Source: Lachnospiraceae bacterium
GTDB taxonomy: Bacteria > Bacillota > Clostridia > Lachnospirales > Lachnospiraceae
Reading direction: 5' to 3'
Assembly: GCA_017441825.1 (NCBI GenBank)
Contig: JAFRVD010000064.1
Coordinates: 1-64,000, forward strand
DNA: 64,000 nt
In this document: in pieces, positions 8,783 through 17,618 of the stretch
How positions within the stretch are numbered: position 1 is the stretch's first letter
Layout: every line of letters starts with the position of its first letter
Translations under genes and position numbers: made by a program
The notes under the pieces: model-generated
The model's database searches: none
What the model was told of the DNA's origin: nothing
The model's input: only the letters and a program-made list of their open reading frames with translations

Positions 8783-9775
8783 TTATTTGAACACTTCTTT
8801 TGAATAGGCGTCGATCTCCCTCGTCAGCGACTCATATACACCCGGGAAGGTGGACATGGGCAGACCCTGGGACGCGTTCGGGATGAAATACAGCTTGCCG
8901 CATTCATCGCAGGCTCTCCGGACTTCCCTCCGGACCTCTTCCTCGGTCCAGCCGGGGTGGTCCACGGAGGCGCTGTCGATACCGCCCATGAAGCTGATCT
9001 TTCCGCCGTACTGTCTGATCAGTTCCGGAATATTGTTGCTGGTCATGACGCCCTGCCAGATATCGATGCCCATGTCGATCATGTCGGGCACGAGGGTGGC
9101 CGCGTAGGAATCGGAGTGATGGACGATCAGCTCGACGCCGTGGGCCTTGTAATATCCGTAGACCTTTTCATAGGCAGGCTTGTAGAACTCCCGGAACATA
9201 TCCGGAGAGATGAACGTGGACTGCTGGCTGCCCCAGTCGTCGTGATGGAAAAGCGCATCCGGCTTCAGGTATTTGCAGACCTCGGCGGCGTATGCAAGCT
9301 CCCATTCGGTGAGGCAGTCGATCAGTTCGTGCATCTCATCGGGGTTCGTATAGAAGCTCATGAGGCAGTTCTGGATCTCGAGAAGATAGTGGCACTGCTC
9401 GAAGAGGCCGGGCGCAACAAAGAACGCGGCGAACTGCTGTGTGCGGTCGACTTTCTCCGCCATGGCGATGAAGGGCTCCCATTCCTCCGCGTTGTAGACG
9501 ACGTTCGGGACCTTCAGATATTTCTGCCATTCCTCGATATCCTTGATGACGATCTTATCGGGGGTATGTACCGGGAATCCGCCGGGCACGTTGTCCGGGT
9601 AGGAAAGGGTCACGCCCCAGGCATTGACAACGTTCGGACCGCCTTTTTTCGGATAAGGATTACGCATGCTGTACGGGCTGCCCATGATCAGGCTCATATA
9701 CTCATACTGGTTCACAAATCTGTCCGGATGTCCGCCATGAATGGTCTCCAGCAGATTTTCACGTGGTGATAACAT
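8783..9775 (-). CDS. URO-D-family methyltransferase, HHSDSY class
   Basis: A 330-residue protein of the uroporphyrinogen decarboxylase superfamily, which in anaerobes includes methyltransferases acting with corrinoid proteins (MtaA, MtbA, MtvB types). The shared FHHDDWGSQ motif is present. Where most relatives have His-x-Cys for zinc, this one has VHHSDSYA, lacking the Cys. It is very similar to the protein at 31357-32400 (same opening VNQYE, VNAWGVT, FPVHTPDKIV) but less so to its three neighbours. It overlaps nothing but sits 2 bases from the upstream gene, so it is co-translated in the operon. The substrate is unknown; haem synthesis is unlikely because five paralogues lie among corrinoid genes. 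Confidence 0.8.
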   Translation of the reverse strand: MLSPRENLLETIHGGHPDRFVNQYEYMSLIMGSPYSMRNPYPKKGGPNVVNAWGVTLSYPDNVPGGFPVHTPDKIVIKDIEEWQKYLKVPNVVYNAEEWEPFIAMAEKVDRTQQFAAFFVAPGLFEQCHYLLEIQNCLMSFYTNPDEMHELIDCLTEWELAYAAEVCKYLKPDALFHHDDWGSQQSTFISPDMFREFYKPAYEKVYGYYKAHGVELIVHHSDSYAATLVPDMIDMGIDIWQGVMTSNNIPELIRQYGGKISFMGGIDSASVDHPGWTEEEVRREVRRACDECGKLYFIPNASQGLPMSTFPGVYESLTREIDAYSKEVFK

Positions 9776-9777
9776 GA

Positions 9778-10857
9778 TCAGTTCCTCTCTTCTTCATATT
9801 TTTCGCGGCTGTAGTAATAAAGCTCCATGGTGCCGTCCCACAGGATCTCGGGATCGCCGTGCATGAAGCTGGACACGAGTCCGCCGCCTTTTCCGTACGT
9901 GTCCACGACCTCGCGGATATAGGAGAGCACCTGCTCCTTTCCCCAGGACGGGTCAGGCATCATCATGACTTCCAGCGCGAGCTTGTCGCCGTACTTTTCC
10001 TTATAGGCCCTGAAATCGTTCGCGCGGGCCTGAATCTGCAGCGTATTGACGCCCATGTCGATCATGTACGGAAGGAACCGTTCGATCTTTCCGCAGCTGT
10101 GGAGCTGGACCGTGATGCCTTTTTCATGCATGTGGTCAAAGATGCGTTTGGTCGGCTCGAAGACCATGTCCTCCATCATCGCTTCGGAGAAGAAGGTGTC
10201 GCGCTCCGTGCCCCAGTCGTCGTGGTAGGTCATGTAATCGACGGGGATGTACTTTGTGACCTTGTCGATGACCCGGATCACCCAGTCCGCGAACGCGTCC
10301 AGGAAGGCCCGGACGGCTTCCGGCTCGAGCGCCATGTCCACCATTGCGTCCGTGTAGCCGCCGCGGAGGGCCACCAGCCGCTCCGTGCAGCCCTGGCCGA
10401 TGTTGACGTGGTAGATCTTGTCCGGGTCGCAGGTTTTGAGCCATTCCTTGCATTTTCCTTCAAAATCGTAGGCGTCGATGTCCGGGAAAACGACCTTTTC
10501 TTCCCACTCGGTGATGTCATCAAGGAACTGCGTGTTCGGCTTCAGCATCGGTCCGCCGGCTTCCGGCACGAACATCCAGTCCACACCCCACCAGTCCTTG
10601 TAGTAATAGCGCTCCTTCGCAGTCCAGTCCGCCTCCGGCATCCCGGAGACCTGGTACAGCATCGCGAAGTTGAAGTCGGTTGCGGAATTCGGCACCCAGA
10701 GCGGGCTCCGGCATTCCGCCGCACGCTTGAAATTCTCCCGGATCGGGATCGGGCGGTCGTTCACAATGGGCACGTCGAAGCCCCCTGCCCGGAACGGGGA
10801 GGACTTATAAAACGTTTTGATATTCGGGTCACCGAAAGCGGGACGTGTGTATTTCAT
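9778..10857 (-). CDS. URO-D-family methyltransferase, HxC class
   Basis: A 359-residue URO-D-superfamily protein, likely the substrate:corrinoid-protein methyltransferase (MT-I) of a demethylase system. YHDDWGTERD matches the HDDWG motif of the other copies and QLHSCGKIERF supplies the His-x-Cys pair used as zinc ligands in methylcobamide methyltransferases. The opening residues (MKYTRPAFGDPNIKTFYKSS) differ from the other copies, so it likely handles a different methyl donor. It is one of four adjacent copies in the operon. Confidence 0.8.
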   Translation of the reverse strand: MKYTRPAFGDPNIKTFYKSSPFRAGGFDVPIVNDRPIPIRENFKRAAECRSPLWVPNSATDFNFAMLYQVSGMPEADWTAKERYYYKDWWGVDWMFVPEAGGPMLKPNTQFLDDITEWEEKVVFPDIDAYDFEGKCKEWLKTCDPDKIYHVNIGQGCTERLVALRGGYTDAMVDMALEPEAVRAFLDAFADWVIRVIDKVTKYIPVDYMTYHDDWGTERDTFFSEAMMEDMVFEPTKRIFDHMHEKGITVQLHSCGKIERFLPYMIDMGVNTLQIQARANDFRAYKEKYGDKLALEVMMMPDPSWGKEQVLSYIREVVDTYGKGGGLVSSFMHGDPEILWDGTMELYYYSREKYEEERN

Positions 10858-10908
10858 AGGATGCCTCCTGGTAGTTCTTTATCCAATCGGGATCGTGCCG
10901 TACCTGAA

Positions 10909-11970
10909 TCAGCCGAACAGCTCCCCGTATTTTTTGCGTGAATACTCATACATTTCGTCAGAGAATGCCGGCGTCAGCGCAAAGCGTCCGTACTGGCTCA
11001 GGATGGCCGGCTTCCCGGGGGTCGAGAAATCATCGACGAACTTGCGGGCGATCCGGCGCTGCTCTTCTTCGGGGCAGGTCTCGGGATCGAACTGCTCCGG
11101 CCAGGCGGCAAAGATGATCTTGTCCCCGTAGTTGTCGTAAAGCTCCTTGATGTGGTTCATGTTCTGCGGCGCCCAGAGATCAAAGCCGCCGTCGATGAAG
11201 CACTGGATCCGGTCTTCGTTATGGCCGCAGGAGTGGAGAGTGGCCTTTCTGCCCCAGGAATGGATGTGGTCCGTCAGCTGCTTCATAAAGGGCACGAAGA
11301 GCTCATAGGCCACGTCCTGAGAGAAGAACGGCGCGGCCTGCGATCCCCAGTCGTCATGGACGTTGATGAAGTCCACAAGCGGATACAGCTCGCAGATCTT
11401 GTCGACCACCTTGCATGCAAGGTCCGTTGTGGCCGCGAACAGCTCCTTGATCGCGTCCTGCTGTTCTTCGTCGATCAGGGCGACCGCGGCTTCCATGAAG
11501 TCCATGAAAGAGATTAGCCGCTCAAACCAGAAGCCGTTGATGAGAGACATTTCATGAGAGAAACGGGGATCCAGCTTTGTTTCCTTTGCTTCCTCCTCCC
11601 AGCCCCAGTCCGAAATGTCCGGGATATGGACGACTTCCTTCCAGTTGTTGACGTCGTCTAAAAGCGGGGTGCCCGGGCGGACGATGGAGCCGCCTGCGGA
11701 TTCCACGTATTCCCACTCGATGCCGAAGACGTCCGTAATATCGCACGCACGGCCGCGGCCCAGATGCTTGGTGTAGACTTCGGAGCCCGTCATTGCGAGT
11801 TCGCCGAATGTGGGCATCCAGAACGGTTTTTTATCATAGAAGAGGGAGATCATATTCTCCCGGGGCGTAACAGGGGTATTCCGGATAGGCGAGCCGGGGC
11901 GCCTGGCGTAGCCTTGCGTCATGCCGATCACGTCAAGCTCTGCCTTGACAAATGGTATTTTACGGAACAT
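10909..11970 (-). CDS. URO-D-family methyltransferase, HxC class
   Basis: A 353-residue paralogue. The start at 11970 (MFRKIPFVKAELDVIG) has an AAAGGAGGC site; a longer in-frame extension runs back through the hairpin into the neighbouring gene and is rejected. NVHDDWGSQAAPFF and ATLHSCGHNEDR give the family motif and the His-x-Cys site. It aligns closely with the next copy (TPVTPRENMISLFYDKKPFW against TPISPRENFLMLLRGEDPLW), indicating recent duplication. Expected role: demethylation of an unknown donor onto the operon's corrinoid protein. Confidence 0.8.
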   Translation of the reverse strand: MFRKIPFVKAELDVIGMTQGYARRPGSPIRNTPVTPRENMISLFYDKKPFWMPTFGELAMTGSEVYTKHLGRGRACDITDVFGIEWEYVESAGGSIVRPGTPLLDDVNNWKEVVHIPDISDWGWEEEAKETKLDPRFSHEMSLINGFWFERLISFMDFMEAAVALIDEEQQDAIKELFAATTDLACKVVDKICELYPLVDFINVHDDWGSQAAPFFSQDVAYELFVPFMKQLTDHIHSWGRKATLHSCGHNEDRIQCFIDGGFDLWAPQNMNHIKELYDNYGDKIIFAAWPEQFDPETCPEEEQRRIARKFVDDFSTPGKPAILSQYGRFALTPAFSDEMYEYSRKKYGELFG

Positions 11971-11990
11971 GTCCGTGCCTCCTTTGCATG

Positions 11991-12017
11991 AGACCCGCGC
12001 CAAAAAGGCGCGGGTCT
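11991..12017 (-). other. Intercistronic hairpin inside the methyltransferase operon
   Basis: A perfect 11-bp stem (AGACCCGCGCC) with a 5-base A/T loop lies between two methyltransferase genes, just before the ribosome site of the downstream one. There is no T-run after it in the direction of transcription, so it more likely tunes mRNA stability or processing than terminates. Confidence 0.65.
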
Positions 12018-12034
12018 TCCGTATTTTTGAAACG

Positions 12035-13117
12035 TTATTCTGCCTTCCCGCATTTTGCGATACGGGAATATTCATAAAGAGCTTCCTTGATGCCCGGAGC
12101 GAACATGGCGTTGCTTGCAGCGCCGCTGTAGATCCGGTGATCCTTGAAAGTGTCCACGAATTTCCGGCAGGATTCACGGACCTCTTCGAGAGAAGAGTCG
12201 TTGTCGATGCCTTCCGGCGCAGCGCCGAAGATCATCTTGTCGCCGTAGGTGTCCACGAGCATCTTCTTGTCGTTCATCGGCTGGCCGTTCCACATATCGA
12301 CACCTGCTTCGATCATGGCGGGAACGAGCAGCTCGTTCTTGCCGCACGAATGCAGCTCGAAAATGATGCCGAGGTCATGCGTCGTGTCCACGATCCGTTT
12401 AAGATACGGGACGAGCATTTCCCGGACGGTATCCAGCGAGAAGAACGGCGCGCGCTGCGAGCCCCAGTCGTCGTGGAACGTCAGGATCTCGATGTGATAG
12501 TACTCCTTGTACTTCTTAATGATCTTTCCGTAGAAATCGGCGAGTTGGTCAAAGAGCCTGTGGACCGCTTCCTGCTCGTCTTCGTCGATCATGGCGACCA
12601 GCGCCTCGCTCATTTCACAGAACGAGATCAGGCGCTCGAAGAGGCCGTTCAGGATGGTCGCGCCGAACAGAAGCTCCTTCTGTTCGATGAGGGCCCTGTT
12701 CTTTTCCGCGCTGCCTGCCCAGTCCCACGAGTCGGGATCCGGGAATTCGATATACTTTTCCCATTCTTCCACGTCCGGAACCTTGGGATTGCCGGGCCGT
12801 ACCATCGATCCTCTGACCGTGGGCACCCATTCCCATTCCACGCCGAACATATCCGGGCCGCCGCCTTCCACGTTCGGATCGAACGGGGTCGCGTCGTACA
12901 CGAAGCCGCGCGCGATGTTGTCCTTAATGATGGCCGGGGTGACGCTGATGGTATCACGTGCGAAGGGGATCCAGAGCGGGTCCTCGCCGCGGAGCAGCAT
13001 CAGGAAATTCTCCCTGGGAGAGATGGGGGTGTTGAGGAGCGGGAAGGAGCCCCGCCCCATGTTGATGGTCTGGCCTATAACTTCAAGCTCTTCCTTCCGA
13101 AAAGGAATCCTTTCCAT
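12035..13117 (-). CDS. URO-D-family methyltransferase, HxC class
   Basis: A 360-residue URO-D-superfamily protein, directly downstream of the corrinoid protein gene (12 bases), so it is the best candidate for the primary methyl-donor:corrinoid methyltransferase. TFHDDWGSQRAPFF and FELHSCGKNELL give the family motif and the His-x-Cys zinc-type site. The length is normal for MtvB/VdmB-like O-demethylase components. It is the closest paralogue of the protein at 10909-11970. A methoxylated aromatic is a reasonable substrate guess; methylamines or other methyl donors are not excluded. Confidence 0.82.
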   Translation of the reverse strand: MERIPFRKEELEVIGQTINMGRGSFPLLNTPISPRENFLMLLRGEDPLWIPFARDTISVTPAIIKDNIARGFVYDATPFDPNVEGGGPDMFGVEWEWVPTVRGSMVRPGNPKVPDVEEWEKYIEFPDPDSWDWAGSAEKNRALIEQKELLFGATILNGLFERLISFCEMSEALVAMIDEDEQEAVHRLFDQLADFYGKIIKKYKEYYHIEILTFHDDWGSQRAPFFSLDTVREMLVPYLKRIVDTTHDLGIIFELHSCGKNELLVPAMIEAGVDMWNGQPMNDKKMLVDTYGDKMIFGAAPEGIDNDSSLEEVRESCRKFVDTFKDHRIYSGAASNAMFAPGIKEALYEYSRIAKCGKAE

Positions 13118-13129
13118 ATGTGCCTCCTG

Positions 13130-13765
13130 TTATCCGACAACAAATGCCTTTGCGACGCTGGCAGCGGTAGCTGCGTCGGGGGTGTAGGCGTCGGCGCCGA
13201 TCTCATCCGCGAATTCCTGCGTAATGGGCGCGCCGCCCACCATGACCTTGAAGTTTTCACGGTTCGGAGCCTGATTCAGTGCTTCTACAGTAGCCTTCAT
13301 GGCCGGCATGGTGGTGGTCAGAAGGGCAGATACGCCCACGATCTTGACGTCCGGGTCTGCGGCTGATTCCACAAATTTCTCCGCCGGAACGTCCACGCCC
13401 AGATCCTGTACTTCAAAGCCGGCGCTCTCGATCATGAGGCAGACCAGGTTCTTGCCGATGTCGTGCAGGTCGCCCTGTACCGTGCCGATGACCGCCTTGC
13501 CGATCGAAATGTCCGAGCTTCCGCCAAGCGACGGTTTCAGGACTTCCACGCCCTTTTTCATGGCGCGGGCCGCGACCAGCATCTCGGGAACGAAGATCTC
13601 GTTGTTCTTGAATTTTTCGCCTACAACGCTCATCGCGTCGATCATTCCCTTGTTCAGGATCTCAACAGGATCCGCACCTTCATCGAGTGCTTCTTCCACA
13701 AGTCCCGGGACCAGTTTTGCTTTGCCGCGCTCTACAGCAGACGCGATCTCTTCAATTTTAGACAT
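13130..13765 (-). CDS. Corrinoid (B12-binding) methyl carrier protein
   Basis: A 211-residue methyl-carrier corrinoid protein like MtvC, MtbC or MttC. The N-terminal helical cap spans about residues 1-85. The B12-binding Rossmann domain follows with DLHDIGKNL, whose His is the lower cobalt ligand, then SALLTTT and GGAPIT, the other parts of the DxHxxG...SxL...GG signature. The start at 13765 (MSKIEEIA) has a GGAGGAG site and is preferred over the ATG 15 bases upstream. It shuttles methyl groups from the URO-D enzymes to the methyl-THF methyltransferase encoded next to it. Confidence 0.92.
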   Translation of the reverse strand: MSKIEEIASAVERGKAKLVPGLVEEALDEGADPVEILNKGMIDAMSVVGEKFKNNEIFVPEMLVAARAMKKGVEVLKPSLGGSSDISIGKAVIGTVQGDLHDIGKNLVCLMIESAGFEVQDLGVDVPAEKFVESAADPDVKIVGVSALLTTTMPAMKATVEALNQAPNRENFKVMVGGAPITQEFADEIGADAYTPDAATAASVAKAFVVG

Positions 13766-13839
13766 GTTTTTCTCCTCCATAAGTAATGTCAGGTTGTGTA
13801 AGTATTTGTGCTTTTATTCGTACGGAGCCTGTCCAAAGA

Positions 13840-14649
13840 TCATTCCTTGGGCAGCGGTCCGATACGTCCTTCACGGAATGCGCCGATGTACTCCATGCAG
13901 TAATCATCCAGGCCCATGCAGGCTTCCGCGGCGAAGATCGCGCTCCGCATGTCGCGGTTAAGAGGATCCAGGATGCCTGCGTCCATCCCGGCGGAGATGG
14001 CCAGCGTCACGAACGCCTGGTTGATGAGTGCCCTTGCGGGCAGGTTAAAGGAAATGTTGCTGACGGCGCCTACGATGTGTACGTCTTCGTCACGCTCCCG
14101 GATGCCCCGGATGGTCTCCATGACGGTCGCGATACCGTCTTCAGAGGTGCAGAGCATTTCGACCAGCGGGTCGATGAACAGCCGGCTGTGGGCGATCCCG
14201 TACTTGTCTGCCTCAGCCAGAATGCGGTCCAGTACCTGAAGACGTTTCTCCGCGGTTGCCGGAATACCCTTTTCGTCTGAGCAGAGTGCAATACATTTCC
14301 AGCGGGTATCTGCAATAGCGGGGAAAATCTTGGAGATCTTGTCGCCTTCCATCGATACGGAGTTGATCAGGCCGGGCTTTTTCACATACTGCATGGCCTT
14401 CACGATCGTATTCGGGCTGGGGGAATCCAGGCAGATGGGAAGAGACGACTCTTCCTGGACGAGGTCGAGCATCCACTTCAGGGTCTCCTCCTCGATATCC
14501 TCCGGAACGGAAGCGCAGACGTCCAGATAATCCGCGCCGGCGTCCTCCTGCTGGACCGCGAGGCGCCTGATGCGCTTTTCATCCCTCGCCGCGATCGCCT
14601 TGCCGATCGACGGGATAGAACCATTGAGTTTTTCGCCAATGATAATCAT
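13840..14649 (-). CDS. Methyltetrahydrofolate:corrinoid-protein methyltransferase (MT-II, MtvA-like)
   Basis: A 269-residue dihydropteroate-synthase-fold methyltransferase. The pterin-site motifs DAGADYLDVCAS, LPICLDSPSP and GAVSNISFNLP match AcsE/MetH-type methyl-THF methyltransferases. A second such enzyme (acsE, 19566-20351) lies in the same operon, so this one is assigned to the demethylase: it takes the methyl group from the corrinoid protein to THF. It is directly followed by the corrinoid protein gene. The pairing is inferred from gene order. Confidence 0.88.
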   Translation of the reverse strand: MIIIGEKLNGSIPSIGKAIAARDEKRIRRLAVQQEDAGADYLDVCASVPEDIEEETLKWMLDLVQEESSLPICLDSPSPNTIVKAMQYVKKPGLINSVSMEGDKISKIFPAIADTRWKCIALCSDEKGIPATAEKRLQVLDRILAEADKYGIAHSRLFIDPLVEMLCTSEDGIATVMETIRGIRERDEDVHIVGAVSNISFNLPARALINQAFVTLAISAGMDAGILDPLNRDMRSAIFAAEACMGLDDYCMEYIGAFREGRIGPLPKE

Positions 14650-14669
14650 CCTTTTTTTCTCCTTTCACT

Positions 14670-15206
14670 TTATCCCAATAAACAGCATCCCACGAATGCT
14701 ATTGTATTCTCGCCATAGTAATACGGTACGTCGTTCGCCTTGCAGACATCGCTCACGAGCATGCCGTAGCCTTCCATGGAAGAGAAGGCCTTGTTCGGGA
14801 AGCGGCAGGGCTCGGGGTAGTTGCATTTTTCACAGACGGTGCAGCCGCCGGCGCCTAAGCAGAGCGCGCCGGGGTAAGCCGAGAGCACTTCCTCCGCGAA
14901 CTTCATGAAATTTTCCTTGTGGCGGGCCGCGGTGTCCATCATCGACTCATAGTCCATGGAATCCTCAAGCTGCCCGATGGTCTGGACGATCACGCCGCCC
15001 GTGTACTTTGCAGCCACGCTTCTGCAGTGCTCAAGGTCTCCGCAGGCGGGCGGGCAGGTCCAGTTTTTGCCGTACGCGTGGCATTTGCCCTCCGCGCACA
15101 TTTCACGGACTTCTTCACGAAGCACGATGGTCTTCGGGTCAAGCGGTACAGCGGCGTCAAAGCCGACGGTTTTAGCAATGCCGATCACATTTTCAATTTC
15201 TGTCAT
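14670..15206 (-). CDS. DUF2284 Cys-rich metal-binding protein
   Basis: A 178-residue protein of the DUF2284 family. Cys residues are grouped as CAEGKC, CPPACG, then CTVCEKCNYPEPC, consistent with iron-sulfur or other metal binding. The N-terminal half is REEVREMCAEGKCHAYGKNW. Its function is not established; the family recurs near corrinoid methyltransferases. The gene starts inside the stop region of the upstream activator gene (4-base overlap), implying coupled translation and a role with the corrinoid system. Confidence 0.8.
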   Translation of the reverse strand: MTEIENVIGIAKTVGFDAAVPLDPKTIVLREEVREMCAEGKCHAYGKNWTCPPACGDLEHCRSVAAKYTGGVIVQTIGQLEDSMDYESMMDTAARHKENFMKFAEEVLSAYPGALCLGAGGCTVCEKCNYPEPCRFPNKAFSSMEGYGMLVSDVCKANDVPYYYGENTIAFVGCCLLG

Positions 15207-16981
15207 GATTCCTCCGGGAACATGAGTTCCTCAACAAAACGGTCCTGAAACGCCGGGTTCGACGCAAGCTCTATAAATTCGGTGCGGGAAGCCATCTCGC
15301 GGGCCCTTGTAAAGCAGGGTTCGCTCTGCGCGCACATGATGGCGCCGGTGCCTGCGGCGTTCCCCACGGCTTCGATCCTGGGAAGAAGAACTCCCGGGAG
15401 GAGCCCGATTGCGCAGGCGCTTTTCGGAGACATGTAGTTTCCGAACGCGCCGGCGATCAGCACCTTCTCGATATCCGTGACTTTCCGGCCGAGGTGTTCG
15501 AGCATCAGGGAGATGCCCGCGGCCATCGCGCCTTTCGCAAGCTGCACCTCGCGGATATCTTTCTGGGAAAGATAAATGCGCTTTCCCGATGCGGTCTCGT
15601 TTTCTTCCGCGATCACGAAGGAGCGGAGGCCGTCGATGTCCTGAAGCCTTCCCGCAAGAGGAAGGGACTCTTCCGGAAGCTCGTCCGGGTCCTGAAAGCG
15701 CCCGGTCTCATCGAGGATGCCTGCCCGAAGCAGCGCTGCCGTAAGGTCCAGAAGACCTGATCCGCAGATCCCGCGGGGCTTTCCGCTTCCGATCACGGAG
15801 TAAGTGAGCGCGCCGTTCTTTATATCCGCGTGGTCCACGGCGCCTTCCGCGCCGCGCATGCCGAACGTGATCTTCGCACCCTCAAAGGCCGGGCCCGCCG
15901 CCGTACTGCAGGCGGCAAAGCGGCTCCCGTCAGAGAGGACGAGCTCGCCGTTTGTACCGATGTCGATCATGAGCGTGAGGGCGTCCAGTTGGTCCGCGCT
16001 GCACGAAACCATGACCGCGGACGTATCCGCGCCTACAAAGCCCGCTATGCAGGGGAGCAGGAACAGCTTCGCGTTTTTGTGTGTTTCCAGCCCGTAGTCC
16101 GATGCGCGAAGCACGAGCGGCTCGGAAATAGACGGGACGTAAGGCGAAAGCACCAGGCTCCTGGGGTCGATCCCGAGGAACAGGTGGTGCATGCAGGTGT
16201 TTCCGACAATGACGACCGAGAAGAGGTCGTCTTTCGCGGCGCCTGCCGTATCCAGGGCTTTACGGAGGAGCTCATTGACGGCTCCCCGGACCGCCCTCGC
16301 GAGGGCTTCAGGCGTATGCTTCACGGCGTAGTCCGCGCGGCTGATCACGTCAGCCCCGAACTCTGTCTGCGGGTTCAGCATGCTTTCGGTCGCGAGGACC
16401 TCACCGGTCTCCTGATCGAGCAGGTACAGGACGATGGTAGTGGTGCCGATGTCCACCGCGGCGGAGAGCATCCGGCCGCATTCACGGAGCGCGAGAAGCT
16501 CGTCGTGGTATAAAACCGCCTGCGGGGTGTATCTGAGTAAATCAAGCGTTTTTTCAAGCCCGTCCGCCATCAGGGGATCAGGCTTAAGCTCTGTGCCGCA
16601 CGCCTTGAAAACGGCCTTTTTGAGCCGCTCCCAGCCCGATGAAGGGGAGTCCAGCGTCGCTTTTTCAACGGTCAGCGGAACGCTCCGGACCGCCGGCGAA
16701 AGCTCGGACACCGTCCCGCTTCCTTCCGTGAGGATCCGGTGGTCTTCATCGCTGTCCACATATACCGTAAGGTCCCGGGTCACCTTGGTCTCACACGCAA
16801 GCACGCTTTTCCGCGTACCGTCCTCCGCGATGATCTCCACGCGGCACTTCCCGCAGATGCCCAGGCCCCCGCACGGCGCGTCCGGCCGGAGGTCCGCCGC
16901 GATCTCCGCGTCCAGTACCGTAGTGCCTTCCCGTACGTTCACGTAAGTATTCTCCAGTGGAAAGCTCACTCTGTAAATCAT
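15203..16981 (-). CDS. Corrinoid-protein reductive activating ATPase (RACE, RamA/RACo-like), second copy
   Basis: A 592-residue activator that reduces inactive Co(II) corrinoid to Co(I) using ATP. An N-terminal plant-type 2Fe-2S domain has CGGLGICGKCRV plus a later Cys (LACETKV), and is followed by a linker. The ASKHA ATPase part starts at AAVDIGTTTIVLYLL, with MIDIGTNGELVL and IAGAFGNYM as later motifs. The start at 16981 comes one base after the upstream stop codon; the longer in-frame extension runs across that gene and is rejected. It lies nearest the demethylase genes, so it likely serves the methyl-carrier corrinoid protein rather than CFeSP. Confidence 0.88.
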   Translation of the reverse strand: MIYRVSFPLENTYVNVREGTTVLDAEIAADLRPDAPCGGLGICGKCRVEIIAEDGTRKSVLACETKVTRDLTVYVDSDEDHRILTEGSGTVSELSPAVRSVPLTVEKATLDSPSSGWERLKKAVFKACGTELKPDPLMADGLEKTLDLLRYTPQAVLYHDELLALRECGRMLSAAVDIGTTTIVLYLLDQETGEVLATESMLNPQTEFGADVISRADYAVKHTPEALARAVRGAVNELLRKALDTAGAAKDDLFSVVIVGNTCMHHLFLGIDPRSLVLSPYVPSISEPLVLRASDYGLETHKNAKLFLLPCIAGFVGADTSAVMVSCSADQLDALTLMIDIGTNGELVLSDGSRFAACSTAAGPAFEGAKITFGMRGAEGAVDHADIKNGALTYSVIGSGKPRGICGSGLLDLTAALLRAGILDETGRFQDPDELPEESLPLAGRLQDIDGLRSFVIAEENETASGKRIYLSQKDIREVQLAKGAMAAGISLMLEHLGRKVTDIEKVLIAGAFGNYMSPKSACAIGLLPGVLLPRIEAVGNAAGTGAIMCAQSEPCFTRAREMASRTEFIELASNPAFQDRFVEELMFPEES

Positions 16982-16982
16982 A

Positions 16983-17615
16983 TCACTCTGTCTGTACTCC
17001 GGAAAGGATCTTGATGAAAACGTCCCCGACAAAGGCCATGTCCTCGGCGTCAAACGCGTAGCGGAAGTTGTCGGAAAAGAGGATCTGCGCTGAAGGAGGG
17101 AATTCGTCGTCGGCGTTCCAGACCGCAAAGCGGACCGAAAGGCCGGGCATGAATTCAAACTCCCAGCCGAAGTCGCCTTTATTATACGGCGTCCCGTGAA
17201 GGACCGCCATTTTGCGGGCGACCAGGTCGCCTTTTCCCGCAAAGGTAAACGCAAGCCGGTTGATGCACCGGTTCGTGAAATTTCTGAGGTATACCTCGCC
17301 CCAGGGGTTCTCCTGATACGCGAGGAACGTGCCGGAAGACCGGATGAGCTGCCCGTGAGTGAGATAACGGAGCGTGAGGATCTGCCCGGACGGGTAGCCG
17401 GAAAGCCGGTCCGCCTCTCCTGAAAGGAAACGCACGGAATACTCCGGGTGCGTGATCTCATAGACGCCCGTCATGAGCGTGAGCGTAAACACGCCGCGTG
17501 CTTCATCATAAGGGACGCCGGTCCGGACGGAGATCTCTAAGGGGTCCGCCTCACGGAAGAGTCCGGCGTAATGCCGGAAAGGGAGTTCGTCTTTATTGTT
17601 GATCACTTCCGGCAT
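16983..17615 (-). CDS. DUF3786 protein
   Basis: A 210-residue protein resembling the DUF3786 family (FTLTLMTGVYEITHPEYSV, LIRSSGTFLAYQENPWGEVY, GWEFEFMPGLSVRFAVWNADDEFPP, AEDMAFVGDVFIK). The function is unknown, but the family occurs near corrinoid iron-sulfur proteins and CODH/ACS genes. Here it sits between two corrinoid activators with gaps of 1 and 3 bases, so equimolar co-translation with them is likely. No signal peptide or membrane segment is seen. Confidence 0.75.
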   Translation of the reverse strand: MPEVINNKDELPFRHYAGLFREADPLEISVRTGVPYDEARGVFTLTLMTGVYEITHPEYSVRFLSGEADRLSGYPSGQILTLRYLTHGQLIRSSGTFLAYQENPWGEVYLRNFTNRCINRLAFTFAGKGDLVARKMAVLHGTPYNKGDFGWEFEFMPGLSVRFAVWNADDEFPPSAQILFSDNFRYAFDAEDMAFVGDVFIKILSGVQTE

Positions 17616-17618
17616 AGG

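Noticed and set aside
6724..8790. A 688-codon frame on the plus strand opposite the enoate-reductase-like gene
   Set aside because: Antisense shadow: Arg/His/Val-rich, no family resemblance, while the minus-strand frame has clear domains and motifs.
8783..13117. Haem biosynthesis uroporphyrinogen decarboxylases
   Set aside because: Several paralogues with HxC or HxD sites lie among corrinoid genes and no other tetrapyrrole genes are present, so methyltransferase function is far more likely.
11921..13366. Long plus-strand frame opposite two methyltransferase genes
   Set aside because: It crosses three genes and intergenic signals on the other strand and has no recognisable domain.
13766..13839. 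Possible cobalamin riboswitch near the corrinoid genes
   Set aside because: No B12-box-like sequence or suitable leader length was seen here or before units A and B.
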